In this document: in pieces, positions 1 to 8,388 of the stretch
How positions within the stretch are numbered: position 1 is the first letter of the stretch
How the letters are laid out: each line of letters starts with the position of its first letter
Assembly: GCF_032921865.1 (NCBI RefSeq)
Contig: NZ_CP136684.1
Coordinates: 2,887,001 to 2,951,000 of the forward strand
DNA: 64,000 bases
Direction: 5' to 3'
DNA from: Thalassospira lucentensis
Lineage (GTDB): Bacteria > Pseudomonadota > Alphaproteobacteria > Rhodospirillales > Thalassospiraceae
Notes under the pieces: generated by a model
Told to the model about the DNA's origin: nothing
Database searches by the model: none
The model's input: only the letters and a program-made list of their open reading frames with translations
Translations under genes and position numbers: made by a program

Positions 1-108
1 GCGGATTTCTTCGATCAGTTTGCGAAAACTGGAATGGTCCCCAAATGTAAATCGGCCATTCAGTTCTACTTTGATCGTGTCGCCGGATTTTTCGGTGGTG
101 TAATTCAA
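1..108 (-). CDS. STAS-domain protein (3' part outside window)
   Basis: Partial gene running off the left edge of the window. The minus strand reads MNYTTEKSGDTIKVELNGRF and continues TFGDHSSFRKLIEEIR, the beta-strand/helix opening of a STAS domain (SpoIIAA/anti-sigma-antagonist type: a short strand, 'L.GR.TF.D...F...I'). Such proteins usually act in partner-switching control of a sigma factor or phosphatase. I chose a TTG start at 106-108 because it follows a GGGAG ribosome-binding site by nine bases and no ATG lies between it and the upstream in-frame stop near 157. The phosphorylatable Ser/Thr region lies beyond the window, so activity cannot be judged. It is divergent from the sigma-54 activator at 279. 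Confidence 0.6.
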   Translation of the reverse strand, partial: MNYTTEKSGDTIKVELNGRFTFGDHSSFRKLIEEIR

Positions 109-228
109 GCCGTGATACTCCCGGATGCGAGCAATGTTACTGAAACTATGCCTTTTTTAACCAAAAGCTGATTTGTATGGGATAACGAATCAGCTGACTA
201 CAGGTTAGCAGTTGTGCATGTAATGTCA

Positions 229-250
229 CTATCGGTATGGTTGCCGATAG
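229..250. promoter_or_regulatory. Short inverted repeat at the start region of the LuxO-like gene
   Basis: CTATCGG (229-235) and CCGATAG (244-250) form a perfect 7-bp inverted repeat around an 8-base loop. An upstream ATG (237) sits in that loop, while the likelier start (279) is just downstream. It could be an operator or an RNA hairpin near the 5' end of the mRNA. The short arms make chance possible. Confidence 0.25.
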
Positions 251-278
251 ATGGTTAGATCGGGATGCGAACCACAAA

Positions 279-1883
279 ATGCCAGATCAGGCACGCATTG
301 TTGTTGTTGAAGACACCTTGTCGCTCGCGCGGGTGTATCAGGACTATTTGCGTGCGGACGGTCACAAGGTCGAGCATGTCGTCAACGGTCGGGATGCGAT
401 CAAAAGGCTGCGCAGTGATCCGCCAGACGTTCTGGTCCTTGACCTGATTCTGCCAGACATGGATGGTCGGGAAGTTCTGCGTGCTGCCCATCAGGCCGCG
501 CCGGAATGCAAAGTGGTTGTGATCACAGCGCACGGTTCGGTCAATATCGCGGTCGAGGCGATGCGTGACGGGGCGTGGGACTTTCTTTTGAAGCCTTTCA
601 CCGCTGACAAACTTCGCGTCACGGTCAGTGATGCGCTTGAAGGCCGGGCCGCGGTGAATGATGCCGGAAAAAAAACGGACAGCGAAAATATCACCGACGA
701 GATGTATTTTGACATCATTGGCGGATCGGACACGATGCATGATATTTATCGCATCATTGAAAACGCAGCCCCCAGCCGGGCAACGGTTTTCATTACCGGA
801 GAGTCAGGTACCGGCAAGGAACTTGCCGCCGAAGCAATTCATCGCCGGTCCGAGCGCGTCAACGAACCGTTCATTCCCCTGAACTGTGGTGCGATCCCCA
901 AGGATTTGATGGAAAGCGAGATTTTCGGTCATGTCAAAGGTGCGTTTACAGGTGCCGTAATTGACCGCGAAGGGGCTGCCCACAGGGCCGCTGGTGGAAC
1001 GCTGTTTCTTGATGAAATTTGCGAAATGGACCTTGATCTGCAGACCAAGCTTCTGCGCTTCATCCAGACCGGGACGTTCCAGAAAGTCGGTGGCAGTTCG
1101 ATTGAAAGCGTTGATGTAAGGTTTGTGTGCGCAACAAACCGCGATCCGCTTGAAGAAGTACGTGCCGGACGTTTCCGCGAAGATTTGTATTATCGTCTTC
1201 ACGTGATTCCGCTTCACATGCCACCATTACGTGATCGCGATGATGATATCCTGCAGATCGCCAATTTCTATCTGCAACGCTTCACCCGTGAAGAGGGACG
1301 TGATTTTCAACGGTTCAGCCCGGACGTGGCCGCTTTGTTCGCGCGCTATGCCTGGCCGGGCAACATCCGCCAGCTTCAGAACATCATCCGCAACATTGTG
1401 GTACTGAATAACGGCACCGAAGTCACCATGTCGATGGTGCCCCGCCCGGTTAACAGCGGCACGGACGAAGAACGTTTTGGGTCGGGATCCATCGAAGCAC
1501 CACCACCCCATCCGGTTGTGTCAAACGGGTTGGAAGATGCCGGTCGATTTTGGGAAGGTGACCCGGATGCGTTGGCCTTTTTGGCCGGTGCGCGCAACCT
1601 GCGCGATGATACAGAAGTACATCATATGGATACGACCTCGGCTCCGGCTCCGGCCATGATTGGCGCGGATGGCCGGTTCGCGATGGCATCGATGCCCGCC
1701 GGGTTGCCGATGGACAGCCGTTATGCCGGAATCAAACCGCTCTGGCTGGTGGAAAAGCAGGCGATAGAAGAAGCGATTGCGCGATGCGGCGGGTCAATCC
1801 CGCGTGCGGCGGATGCACTTGGCGTCAGTCCGTCGACCATTTATCGCAAAAAGCAGGCCTGGGAAGAAAACGGGGCGAAATAG
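279..1883 (+). CDS. Sigma-54-dependent response regulator, LuxO/NtrC type
   Basis: Enhancer-binding activator of RNA polymerase sigma-54 controlled by phosphorylation. Residues 1-120 are a receiver domain (acidic VVVEDT, phospho-acceptor Asp at about residue 55 in VLDLILPD). The central AAA+ domain has Walker A GESGTGKE (from residue 174), the sigma-54-contacting GAFTGA loop (221-226) and a Walker B-like GTLFLDEI. The C-terminal 45 residues form a Fis-type helix-turn-helix (RAADALGVSPSTIYRK). The receiver pattern VEDT...Y..YL...GRDAI...DLILPDM resembles Vibrio LuxO. An unusually long, low-complexity linker (about residues 405-490) separates AAA+ and HTH. I prefer the start at 279 because the receiver then begins at residue 6; an in-frame ATG at 237 is possible, and neither has a good ribosome-binding site. 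No cognate kinase is adjacent; the nearest is the hybrid kinase at 4059. Confidence 0.9.
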   Translation: MPDQARIVVVEDTLSLARVYQDYLRADGHKVEHVVNGRDAIKRLRSDPPDVLVLDLILPDMDGREVLRAAHQAAPECKVVVITAHGSVNIAVEAMRDGAWDFLLKPFTADKLRVTVSDALEGRAAVNDAGKKTDSENITDEMYFDIIGGSDTMHDIYRIIENAAPSRATVFITGESGTGKELAAEAIHRRSERVNEPFIPLNCGAIPKDLMESEIFGHVKGAFTGAVIDREGAAHRAAGGTLFLDEICEMDLDLQTKLLRFIQTGTFQKVGGSSIESVDVRFVCATNRDPLEEVRAGRFREDLYYRLHVIPLHMPPLRDRDDDILQIANFYLQRFTREEGRDFQRFSPDVAALFARYAWPGNIRQLQNIIRNIVVLNNGTEVTMSMVPRPVNSGTDEERFGSGSIEAPPPHPVVSNGLEDAGRFWEGDPDALAFLAGARNLRDDTEVHHMDTTSAPAPAMIGADGRFAMASMPAGLPMDSRYAGIKPLWLVEKQAIEEAIARCGGSIPRAADALGVSPSTIYRKKQAWEENGAK

Positions 1884-1888
1884 GCAGT

Positions 1889-2950
1889 CTAGTTTCTGAA
1901 AGCTGCCAGTGCCTGTTCCAATCGTTGCCAATCCTTTTCTGGACCGGGCAGGCCAAAGCGGATGCGGCCCGCATTGTCATCAAATAATCGTACCAGAATA
2001 CCCTGTGTCCCCAGATGGCCCGCAAGACCTGTGGCGTTTTTGCCGTGATAAAGCCGGAACAGTGACGTTCCACCTAGCAAAGCCAGATCGGAATGTGCGT
2101 CAATCAGGACATCAAGGCGTTTTGCATCGTCACACAGCTGATTGCGCATACCGGATTGCCATGCCCGGTCGCCAAATGCTGTGCATGCGATGGCAAGTGC
2201 GGGGCCGGCGATTGCCCATGGGCCTATCCGGTCAGTCAAATCCTCTGCCAGATCGGGACGCATGACGGCACATCCCAGCCGCAGACCTGCAAGACCGAAA
2301 AACTTACCAAACGAACGCAAAACAATCAGATGGTCGAGTTCATGGCACTTTGGACAGATGCTGTGTTCCGGACTGCAATCCATAAAGGCCTCATCAATCA
2401 GAAGCCATTTGTCGTTTTCTGTCGCCATTCGGGCGAGTTCGGTCAGCGTGACTTGGTCAATCAGACCGCCGTCGGGATTGTTCGGATTAACCAGAATGAC
2501 GATGTCATCGCTGCCGCCCGGTGATCCCAGAATATCTGCAATTGCGGTCTTGCGGTTTTCCGGTGTTGTCATGACGGTTTCGGTCTTGAGCCCGGCGCGT
2601 TTCCAGCCCAAGGCATGTTCGGCATATGTCGGGCCAATGATATGGGCTGTTGCGCGTTTGCCCTGATCTGCAAACCAGAAGGGAATGGTCTGGATCAATG
2701 CCTGTGTTCCCGGGGCGCAAACAATATGCTTGATATCAGGAATGCCGTAATAGTCGGCGGCGGCCTGCTTCAATGCAGTCAATTCGCTTGCCAGTGGCAG
2801 GCGTTGCCAATGGATGGGATCAAAAGACGATATCGGCCATGGGGTGGCATTAATGCCTGTTGACAGATCAAGCCATTCCTGCGGCGCAATACCATATTTT
2901 TCGGCTGCCTTGTCGATGGCGCCACCATGTGAAGGGGATTGCAGGGTCAT
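1889..2950 (-). CDS. cobC: Cobalamin biosynthesis aminotransferase-fold protein CobC (threonine-phosphate decarboxylase type)
   Basis: PLP-dependent fold-type I enzyme of 353 residues, the CobC/CobD family that supplies the aminopropanol arm of cobalamin. It opens with HGG......YG....WLDLSTGINP-like text (WLDLSTGINATPWP), the CobC hallmark, and carries the PLP lysine in LRSFGKFFGLAG and the substrate/PLP segment VNPNNPDGG. Length is typical. The gene converges on the response regulator with a five-base gap and is divergent from the dioxygenase at 3098. I looked for a B12 riboswitch in the 147-base upstream region and did not see one; a perfect 9-bp inverted repeat lies there instead (3027-3047). 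No other cob genes are in the window, so cobC appears detached from the main pathway cluster. Confidence 0.88.
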   Translation of the reverse strand: MTLQSPSHGGAIDKAAEKYGIAPQEWLDLSTGINATPWPISSFDPIHWQRLPLASELTALKQAAADYYGIPDIKHIVCAPGTQALIQTIPFWFADQGKRATAHIIGPTYAEHALGWKRAGLKTETVMTTPENRKTAIADILGSPGGSDDIVILVNPNNPDGGLIDQVTLTELARMATENDKWLLIDEAFMDCSPEHSICPKCHELDHLIVLRSFGKFFGLAGLRLGCAVMRPDLAEDLTDRIGPWAIAGPALAIACTAFGDRAWQSGMRNQLCDDAKRLDVLIDAHSDLALLGGTSLFRLYHGKNATGLAGHLGTQGILVRLFDDNAGRIRFGLPGPEKDWQRLEQALAAFRN

Positions 2951-3026
2951 TTATGTGCCTTTGGCCGGAAATGGCTGTGCAGAACAATAAAACAGAATGC
3001 TATCTGCGTAACGCGTGACAGGTTCG

Positions 3027-3047
3027 CGCGCAAGTCGGACTTGCGCG
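3027..3047. promoter_or_regulatory. Perfect 9-bp inverted repeat between divergent cobC and dioxygenase genes
   Basis: CGCGCAAGT (3027-3035), loop CGG, ACTTGCGCG (3039-3047). The arms match perfectly. It lies 77 bases upstream of cobC and 51 bases upstream of the plus-strand gene, and no U-run follows on either strand, so an operator is more likely than a terminator. The binding protein is unknown. Confidence 0.45.
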
Positions 3048-3097
3048 GGGGCAGGTGACTTCGTATCGTCCGCGAAAACCTGCTTTGGATTTCCGCC

Positions 3098-3979
3098 ATG
3101 ATAACCGCATTTCAAGCCTGCGAACGTGCAAGCTGGCTTTCGATCAATCCGCAATTGACGATTTCCGGCGATGATGCCCGGATCGGGGACGTGCAACCAA
3201 TCGGGACCGATCAGGGCGGGTTCGATGGTGCACCTCATTCGGAGCGGTTTTGGGAAGATGGGTATTTTCTGATCAGGGACCTTTTGCCCGTTGACAGCCT
3301 GACGGATTTGCGGGCCGGGATCGAAAACCTGGTGGCGAATGGCTTGCCGCCTGCGATGATCTATCTTTACGACGAGGCATGGCAGGTTTTCAGACGGCTT
3401 CGCCCGTTGCTGAACCATTTCCTGGGGGATCGGGTTAAGCTGCTTCCGCATTTTTGGGCATGGCATGTCAATCCCGGAGAGGACGGGCGTGGATGGCCCC
3501 CACATCGCGATTATCAGGGGGAAAGTGCAATCGGCGACGACATGCTGATCAGTCTGTCGCTTTGGGTGCCACTGGGCATTGCAAACCCTGATAACGGCTG
3601 TATGTACGTATTGCCGCGTTCATTCGAAAAGTGTTATCATCAGCCGGTTGCTAAACCGGAAGATGTGGCTTTGCAAGACGTTCGGGCATTGCCAGCCGTG
3701 CCGGGGACTGTAATGGGGTGGCGACAGGATTTGTATCATTGGGGACGGGCAAGTGCCTTTGCCAGCGAGCCAAGGATCAGTCTGTCGCTTGAGTTCCAGA
3801 ATGCTGCTTTCGATCCGATGGCGGATCGTTTGCTTGATCTGGAGCAGCCACCGGTCTTTCGTGAACGGCTTGAACTGATTGTGCAGCAATTTGCAAAATA
3901 CCGGCATATGCAATCTATGGATGACAATACCCTGCGATGGGTCGACGACATTTTTGTCGAACTTTCGGGTCGGGCGTGA
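3098..3979 (+). CDS. Phytanoyl-CoA dioxygenase (PhyH) family Fe(II)/2-oxoglutarate oxygenase
   Basis: Predicted non-heme iron oxygenase of 293 residues. The facial-triad pattern is visible: His-x-Asp in WPPHRDYQG and the distal His in LYHWGRASAFASEPR, followed by the arginine-containing strand that usually binds 2-oxoglutarate (EPRISLSLEF). The N-terminal 40 residues are poorly conserved in style, and a later start cannot be excluded; no strong ribosome-binding site precedes 3098. It is divergent from cobC. The substrate cannot be told from sequence; PhyH-family enzymes act on many small molecules. It is clearly different from the ectoine hydroxylase at 27465, as it lacks that enzyme's signature. 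Confidence 0.78.
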   Translation: MITAFQACERASWLSINPQLTISGDDARIGDVQPIGTDQGGFDGAPHSERFWEDGYFLIRDLLPVDSLTDLRAGIENLVANGLPPAMIYLYDEAWQVFRRLRPLLNHFLGDRVKLLPHFWAWHVNPGEDGRGWPPHRDYQGESAIGDDMLISLSLWVPLGIANPDNGCMYVLPRSFEKCYHQPVAKPEDVALQDVRALPAVPGTVMGWRQDLYHWGRASAFASEPRISLSLEFQNAAFDPMADRLLDLEQPPVFRERLELIVQQFAKYRHMQSMDDNTLRWVDDIFVELSGRA

Positions 3980-4058
3980 CTTGGCAGGGATATTGTTCCA
4001 ATTGCCGTGATGGCACACTAACAACGGTCAAAAGACCAGAACCGGGGTCGATGCCAAT

Positions 4059-6494
4059 ATGCCCAAGATGCTGAGCCTTATCGGTATCGCGTTTCTTGCG
4101 TTTTGTATCATCAGCCCTGGTTTTCTGTTTTTCACGTCTCTTGACGATGATCTGGTTTCAGCAATTACCATTTCTGTTCTGGTGGTTGTCGAGTTTATTG
4201 CACTGTTGTCGATATGCATTGGCTGGATTGTTTTTGACATCACCAAGCGCAAACAGATTTTGTATGTCGCAGCCTCGATGGGACTGCTTCTTTTCAGCGA
4301 TATTCTGGGTATTCCCAATCTTGTGTATGGTCGCGCCCTGCTGGGGCAGGAGCAGGCACTTGGATCCTTCACCGGTCTTTTGATCCTTGTTCTACGGCTT
4401 GGCTCGTTCTCGCTGGTGCTTATGAGTTGGTATATTGCGAACCGCCAGGAAAACAGGCCGGGTAATGATCAGGTATGGGGGCTGGTACCGGGAATGATCG
4501 TGGCTGGATGTGCCGTTCTGGCATTCCTGGTTTGGCTCTTGCCCGATGTTTCAAGTGATGTCGGCGGTGCCCTGCAAAATATCAGTACCCTGATCCTGTT
4601 TCCGACCATGGTAATGATTTTTGCCTGTGCCGCAGGGTATCTGGTCCGGTGCCATTACCGATTTACCCTTTCCGAAGCCTTGTTTTGTTTCGCGCTTCTG
4701 ATCGGATGTTTTAATCATCTGGCGTTTTTTGCCTTCGGGCCGGAAAATGCCGATATTGTTGCGCGCTTTATCATTCCGTCCCGCCTGATCAGTTACAGTT
4801 GCGCGCTGGCTTTCATGTTGCTGGAACTGCGCAGCCATTATCGCCAGTCGTTTCAGGCAAGCTCTGCCAAAAGCGAATTCCTTGCCACGATGAGTTACGA
4901 AATCAGAACACCGTTAAACGGTGTTCTGGGCATGGCGCAACTGTTACAGCAAAGCCAACTTGACGATGCGCAAAAGGAACGGGTCAGCGCGATCCTTTCG
5001 TCTGGCCGGGCGCTAATGGCGCTTTTGAATGATATCCTTGATATGAGCAAGATCGAGGCTGGTCGCGTCGAACTGGAAAAACGACCATTTCACCCATCCG
5101 ATATCACCTATGACCTGTTTCGTGCGATTGCCGATATGGCGCGCGAAAAGAACCTTTCCCTGCATTGCGATGATGTGGCCTTGGCAACGCGAATGTTTAT
5201 CGGTGACGAGGTCCGGTTTCGTCAGATCCTTTGGAACCTGTTGTCAAACGCGGTCAAATTCACCCGTAAGGGATCTGTGAGACTGGAAGTCACGCACGAG
5301 GAAATTGTACCCGAACGTGTTCGACATCTGATTTCGGACGAGGAAGTATACCATTTCGCGGTTATCGATACCGGCATCGGTATCCCGCGGGACCGACAGG
5401 AACAGATATTTTCCCCTTTCAGTCAGGCCGATAATTCCACGATGCGTCAATATGGCGGAACGGGGCTTGGGCTTTCGATCGCGCGCAGCCTGACGGAACT
5501 GATGGGTGGTTTTATGACGGTCAACAGTTCCGAAGGACAGGGCACGCGGTTTGACCTTTGGCTGCCGTTCGAAGCCCGGGAATTGGAACTGCATGCGCAG
5601 GGCGGCAGCCAGATTGCCGAGGGTAATGGTGACAGTGTGCTTTCTGGCCGTCGCATTCTTGTTGCCGAGGATAACGAGATCAATGCCAATGTGATCCGCG
5701 GCTTGTTGCAGCGTCACGGACTGATCGTCGATATTGTTCCAAATGGTCGGGAGGCGGTGCATGCCTTCCAGAACAATTCCTATGACGCGATCCTGATGGA
5801 TGCCCATATGCCGGTTCTGGACGGAGAGGGTGCGACCCGTCATATTCGTGAACTGGAACGTGTCACCAGAGGGGGACGCATTCCAATCATTTGTGTCACT
5901 GCCGAAGCATTCAGCGACCGGCATCGCGATTTTCTGGCTGCGGGAATGGATGAAGTCATGACCAAACCCGTTGAGGAACGCAGGCTTTATGGTGTGCTTT
6001 TGCGCTTCCTCAGAAGCCGCGGTGTTTCCCGTCCCGCTGTTTTGGATACGCGCGTTCCTGATCTCGCCGAGGCTGTAAATCCTATACCTGATTCGACCTT
6101 GGAACAGCCGGCGCCAAATCCGGTTGTCGAAAACATTTCAGCCAAAGAGACCAAGATGAACCTGATAGACAAGATGCGCTTTGATGAAATGAGCAGTGCA
6201 TTGGGTGCCGATCAGATGGCAAGCCTGATTGATCTGCTACCGGCATCCTATCAGGAAGAACGCGAAAAGATGATGGCTGCGATCACAGATGGTGATCGCG
6301 AAAGGCTTCGCCGTGCTGCACATACAATCAAGGGAATGGCGGCAAATCTGGCTGCTGAAAAGCTGTCTGCGAATGCACGCAGGCTCGAACTTTATGACGG
6401 CGACTTTGATACGGCAATTCACGACCAGATTGCCGAACTTGACCGTCTTGCCGAGGACACCGCCAATGCCATGCGTAAAGCCTTGCAAGACTGA
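4059..6494 (+). CDS. Membrane hybrid sensor histidine kinase (HisKA-like, HATPase, receiver, Hpt) with Tyr in place of the phospho-acceptor His
   Basis: 811 residues. About seven hydrophobic segments fill residues 1-255, a membrane sensor without an obvious large periplasmic domain. A dimerisation helix follows: KSEFLATMSYEIRTPLNG, where the normal SHEIRTP is SYEIRTP; Tyr280 is encoded by TAC at 4896-4898. The ATPase domain keeps its N box (NLLSNAVKFT), G1 box (DTGIGIP) and G2 box (GGTGLGLSIA). A receiver follows (AEDNEIN; phospho-acceptor Asp581 in LMDAHMP) and a C-terminal Hpt domain (His755 in AAHTIKGMAANL). Everything needed for a phosphorelay is intact except the first His, which a single C-to-T change would explain. 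It may bind ATP without autophosphorylating, act as a phosphatase or receiver/Hpt hub, or be a recent mutant. It is a monocistronic gene ending in a terminator. Confidence 0.88.
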   Translation: MPKMLSLIGIAFLAFCIISPGFLFFTSLDDDLVSAITISVLVVVEFIALLSICIGWIVFDITKRKQILYVAASMGLLLFSDILGIPNLVYGRALLGQEQALGSFTGLLILVLRLGSFSLVLMSWYIANRQENRPGNDQVWGLVPGMIVAGCAVLAFLVWLLPDVSSDVGGALQNISTLILFPTMVMIFACAAGYLVRCHYRFTLSEALFCFALLIGCFNHLAFFAFGPENADIVARFIIPSRLISYSCALAFMLLELRSHYRQSFQASSAKSEFLATMSYEIRTPLNGVLGMAQLLQQSQLDDAQKERVSAILSSGRALMALLNDILDMSKIEAGRVELEKRPFHPSDITYDLFRAIADMAREKNLSLHCDDVALATRMFIGDEVRFRQILWNLLSNAVKFTRKGSVRLEVTHEEIVPERVRHLISDEEVYHFAVIDTGIGIPRDRQEQIFSPFSQADNSTMRQYGGTGLGLSIARSLTELMGGFMTVNSSEGQGTRFDLWLPFEARELELHAQGGSQIAEGNGDSVLSGRRILVAEDNEINANVIRGLLQRHGLIVDIVPNGREAVHAFQNNSYDAILMDAHMPVLDGEGATRHIRELERVTRGGRIPIICVTAEAFSDRHRDFLAAGMDEVMTKPVEERRLYGVLLRFLRSRGVSRPAVLDTRVPDLAEAVNPIPDSTLEQPAPNPVVENISAKETKMNLIDKMRFDEMSSALGADQMASLIDLLPASYQEEREKMMAAITDGDRERLRRAAHTIKGMAANLAAEKLSANARRLELYDGDFDTAIHDQIAELDRLAEDTANAMRKALQD

Positions 6495-6511
6495 TTCTCG
6501 CAAATGAAAAA

Positions 6512-6540
6512 GACCGCGCTTTATCTGCGCGGCCTTTCTT
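6512..6540 (+). terminator. Rho-independent terminator of the hybrid kinase gene
   Basis: GACCGCGC (6512-6519) pairs with GCGCGGCC (6527-6534) with one mismatch around a seven-base loop, flanked by AAAA and TTTCTT. It can serve both converging genes. Confidence 0.7.
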
Positions 6541-6562
6541 CCCGGTCGGTCACTGTGGTGAT

Positions 6563-7714
6563 TTAGCGTATGATCAGATCCAGTTGATGGCGTGAGATCG
6601 CCTCATTCCCGGTTTCCGTAACAATGACAGAATGTCCCGGACACATGGCGATGCCGCTATCGCTATCCATCAGGATCATGTGCAGGAAATACACCATACC
6701 CGGTTCGGCAATCACCGGATTGCCGTGATAGAACATTGGCCAGTCCATCCAGTTCGGCGCAAAGGTCGTGCCCATTGAATAACCGCATGCATTCAGGCGG
6801 TGGGCCTTCATGCCGCCTGCATCGCAAACCCGGGCATAGGCATCAAACACATTGCCGATCGGATCACCCGGTTTAAGCGCCTCGCGGCAGGCGGCCATGG
6901 CATCGGTTGCGACTTTGTGCATTTCAACATGGCGTGATGTTGCTTTGCCTACCGGAATGGTGCGCATCATCGCGGCATGGTAATGCCGATAGGCACCTGC
7001 CCATTCCAGAGTGATCTGATCAGTATCCGCCAGATGCTTGCGGCCCGTAAAATAACGGCACAGCAGGGCATCGCGCCCGGCGCCAATGATGAATTCATTG
7101 CCGGGATAATCCCCGCCGCCTTTGAAAATGGCACCTTGCATGGCGGCAAGAATATCGCCTTCGAAGGCACCAGCATGGACGGTTTCAAGGGCGGCATCCC
7201 ACGCGTCATCGGCAAGGCTGGCGGCGGTGCGGATATAATCCAGTTCGGCCGGGCTTTTTACAACGCGCAGTTCTGATACCAGACGGGATGCATCGGTGAG
7301 CGTGCAGAAACCGTCAAGGGCGGCCTCAAGTTTTTTGCCGTTGGCAGCCGTCAGGCCATAGGCGTCGTATTCCACCCCAAGCTTTTTGCCGCCACAGCCA
7401 AATTCGGCCAGCATATCACGCAGTTGCAGGGCTGGGTTAATATCCGGACCATCAACCCAGATACGAATGTCATCAATGTCGGATGTGTGCTGCGCCTGAC
7501 GCAAATCGGGCGCGCGGGTAATCAGGGCCACACGCCCGTCAGCCCCCAGATACAGACACTGGAAAAAGACATAACCGAACGTGTCATATCCCGTCAGATA
7601 GAACATGCTTTCCTGACGAAACATCAGCAGGCCGTCCAAGCCGGCAGCTTCGAGGCTGGCAACCGTTTTTGCCCGGCGGGCAGCCAGTTCTGCGCGTTCA
7701 AAATGCAATGCCAT
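6563..7714 (-). CDS. M24 (creatinase/aminopeptidase P fold) family protein lacking metal ligands
   Basis: 383 residues from the chosen ATG (7714), which has AGGGA seven bases upstream; another ATG lies two codons earlier (7720). The N-terminal creatinase-like domain (RAELAARRAKTVASLEAAGLDGL, then FYLTGYDTFGY) is followed by a pita-bread domain. Where M24 metallopeptidases have D-x-G...SD..RT, H and two E residues, this protein has LEWAGAYRHYHAAMMRT, CGYSMG, YFLHMIL and PGHSVIVT, so the five metal ligands appear substituted. This suggests a metal-independent hydrolase like creatinase or the ectoine hydrolases. The fold is fairly sure and the substrate is not. An ectD gene is in the window (27465), but no other ectoine catabolic gene accompanies this one. 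Confidence 0.8.
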   Translation of the reverse strand: MALHFERAELAARRAKTVASLEAAGLDGLLMFRQESMFYLTGYDTFGYVFFQCLYLGADGRVALITRAPDLRQAQHTSDIDDIRIWVDGPDINPALQLRDMLAEFGCGGKKLGVEYDAYGLTAANGKKLEAALDGFCTLTDASRLVSELRVVKSPAELDYIRTAASLADDAWDAALETVHAGAFEGDILAAMQGAIFKGGGDYPGNEFIIGAGRDALLCRYFTGRKHLADTDQITLEWAGAYRHYHAAMMRTIPVGKATSRHVEMHKVATDAMAACREALKPGDPIGNVFDAYARVCDAGGMKAHRLNACGYSMGTTFAPNWMDWPMFYHGNPVIAEPGMVYFLHMILMDSDSGIAMCPGHSVIVTETGNEAISRHQLDLIIR

Positions 7715-8013
7715 TGGCATATTCCCTGATTGTGGTTGTTTATTTGCCGATGACGCTAACAAACTCCGTGAACGGGAAATAGTAAAAATTACGATCCGAT
7801 GATGTTTTATTGATAAATTATATTTATTGCCTCAAGCCCGGTAGGAAATTCCCGTTTCAGATCATGATTTTACCGGGGAAATCAGTAAATTTTATTCGAA
7901 AACATAGACATTCTGTCATTTCCCCCCACATCAAATGTAATGGCAGTGTCATAAAGGGCTTTGTAATAGCCCAATGCCAGTTCCGCTTAAGACCATCCCC
8001 TCAGGAGGCAAAA

Positions 8014-8199
8014 GTGGCTAGCTATCAGAAACTTTCTAGAACCACACCAGGAACGTCACCGCGAGACCGACAGTTCGAGCCGGCCTATGAAAAATGGCGT
8101 CGAGATGATCTTTATTACCTTGCCAAACAGCATGGAATAGAGAACCGCGCAGACATGTCGACCGATGAACTGGCTCGGGCGTTGCGCGATATAAGATAG
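8014..8199 (+). CDS. Small protein with a Rho-N/SAP-like helical motif
   Basis: 61 residues. The GTG start at 8014 is fixed by an ideal ribosome-binding site AGGAGG six bases upstream; a longer in-frame reading from 7810 has no such site and its extra sequence looks noncoding. The C-terminal half (LYYLAKQHGIENRADMSTDELARALRD) has the L..LA...GI..R..MS..EL..AL spacing of Rho termination-factor N-terminal/SAP-type helix-extension-helix motifs that bind nucleic acid. The N-terminal third is polar and likely disordered. It is a single gene between the divergent M24 gene and the phosphodiesterase. Function unknown; nucleic-acid binding is a guess from the motif. Confidence 0.7.
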   Translation: MASYQKLSRTTPGTSPRDRQFEPAYEKWRRDDLYYLAKQHGIENRADMSTDELARALRDIR

Positions 8200-8228
8200 G
8201 CCTGCGCATGTTTGCCAAGATCAACCAG

Positions 8229-8256
8229 CATCACGCTTTTGCGGTGATGTGATGTT
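8229..8256 (+). terminator. Possible weak terminator hairpin
   Basis: CATCACGC, TTTT, GCGGTGATG form a hairpin with one bulged base, followed by TGATGTTTTG. It follows the 61-residue gene by 29 bases. The U-run is imperfect. Confidence 0.4.
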
Positions 8257-8388
8257 TTGTTGTGTCCGATGGCATCTCAACATCGCTTTGCAAGGTAACA
8301 GTAAGGTTAAATTTGCCCTTCAAGCTTGCCCGTTGCCAGACGTGCGGCATACCTTCCTTGTGGCGAACCGAGCCATATGGAGGGTCCC

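Noticed and set aside
2951..3097. Possible cobalamin riboswitch before cobC
   Set aside because: None of the core boxes (CCCCGC-ACUGU, GCCACU, GCCAGGAGACC) are present, unlike at 43425-43605.
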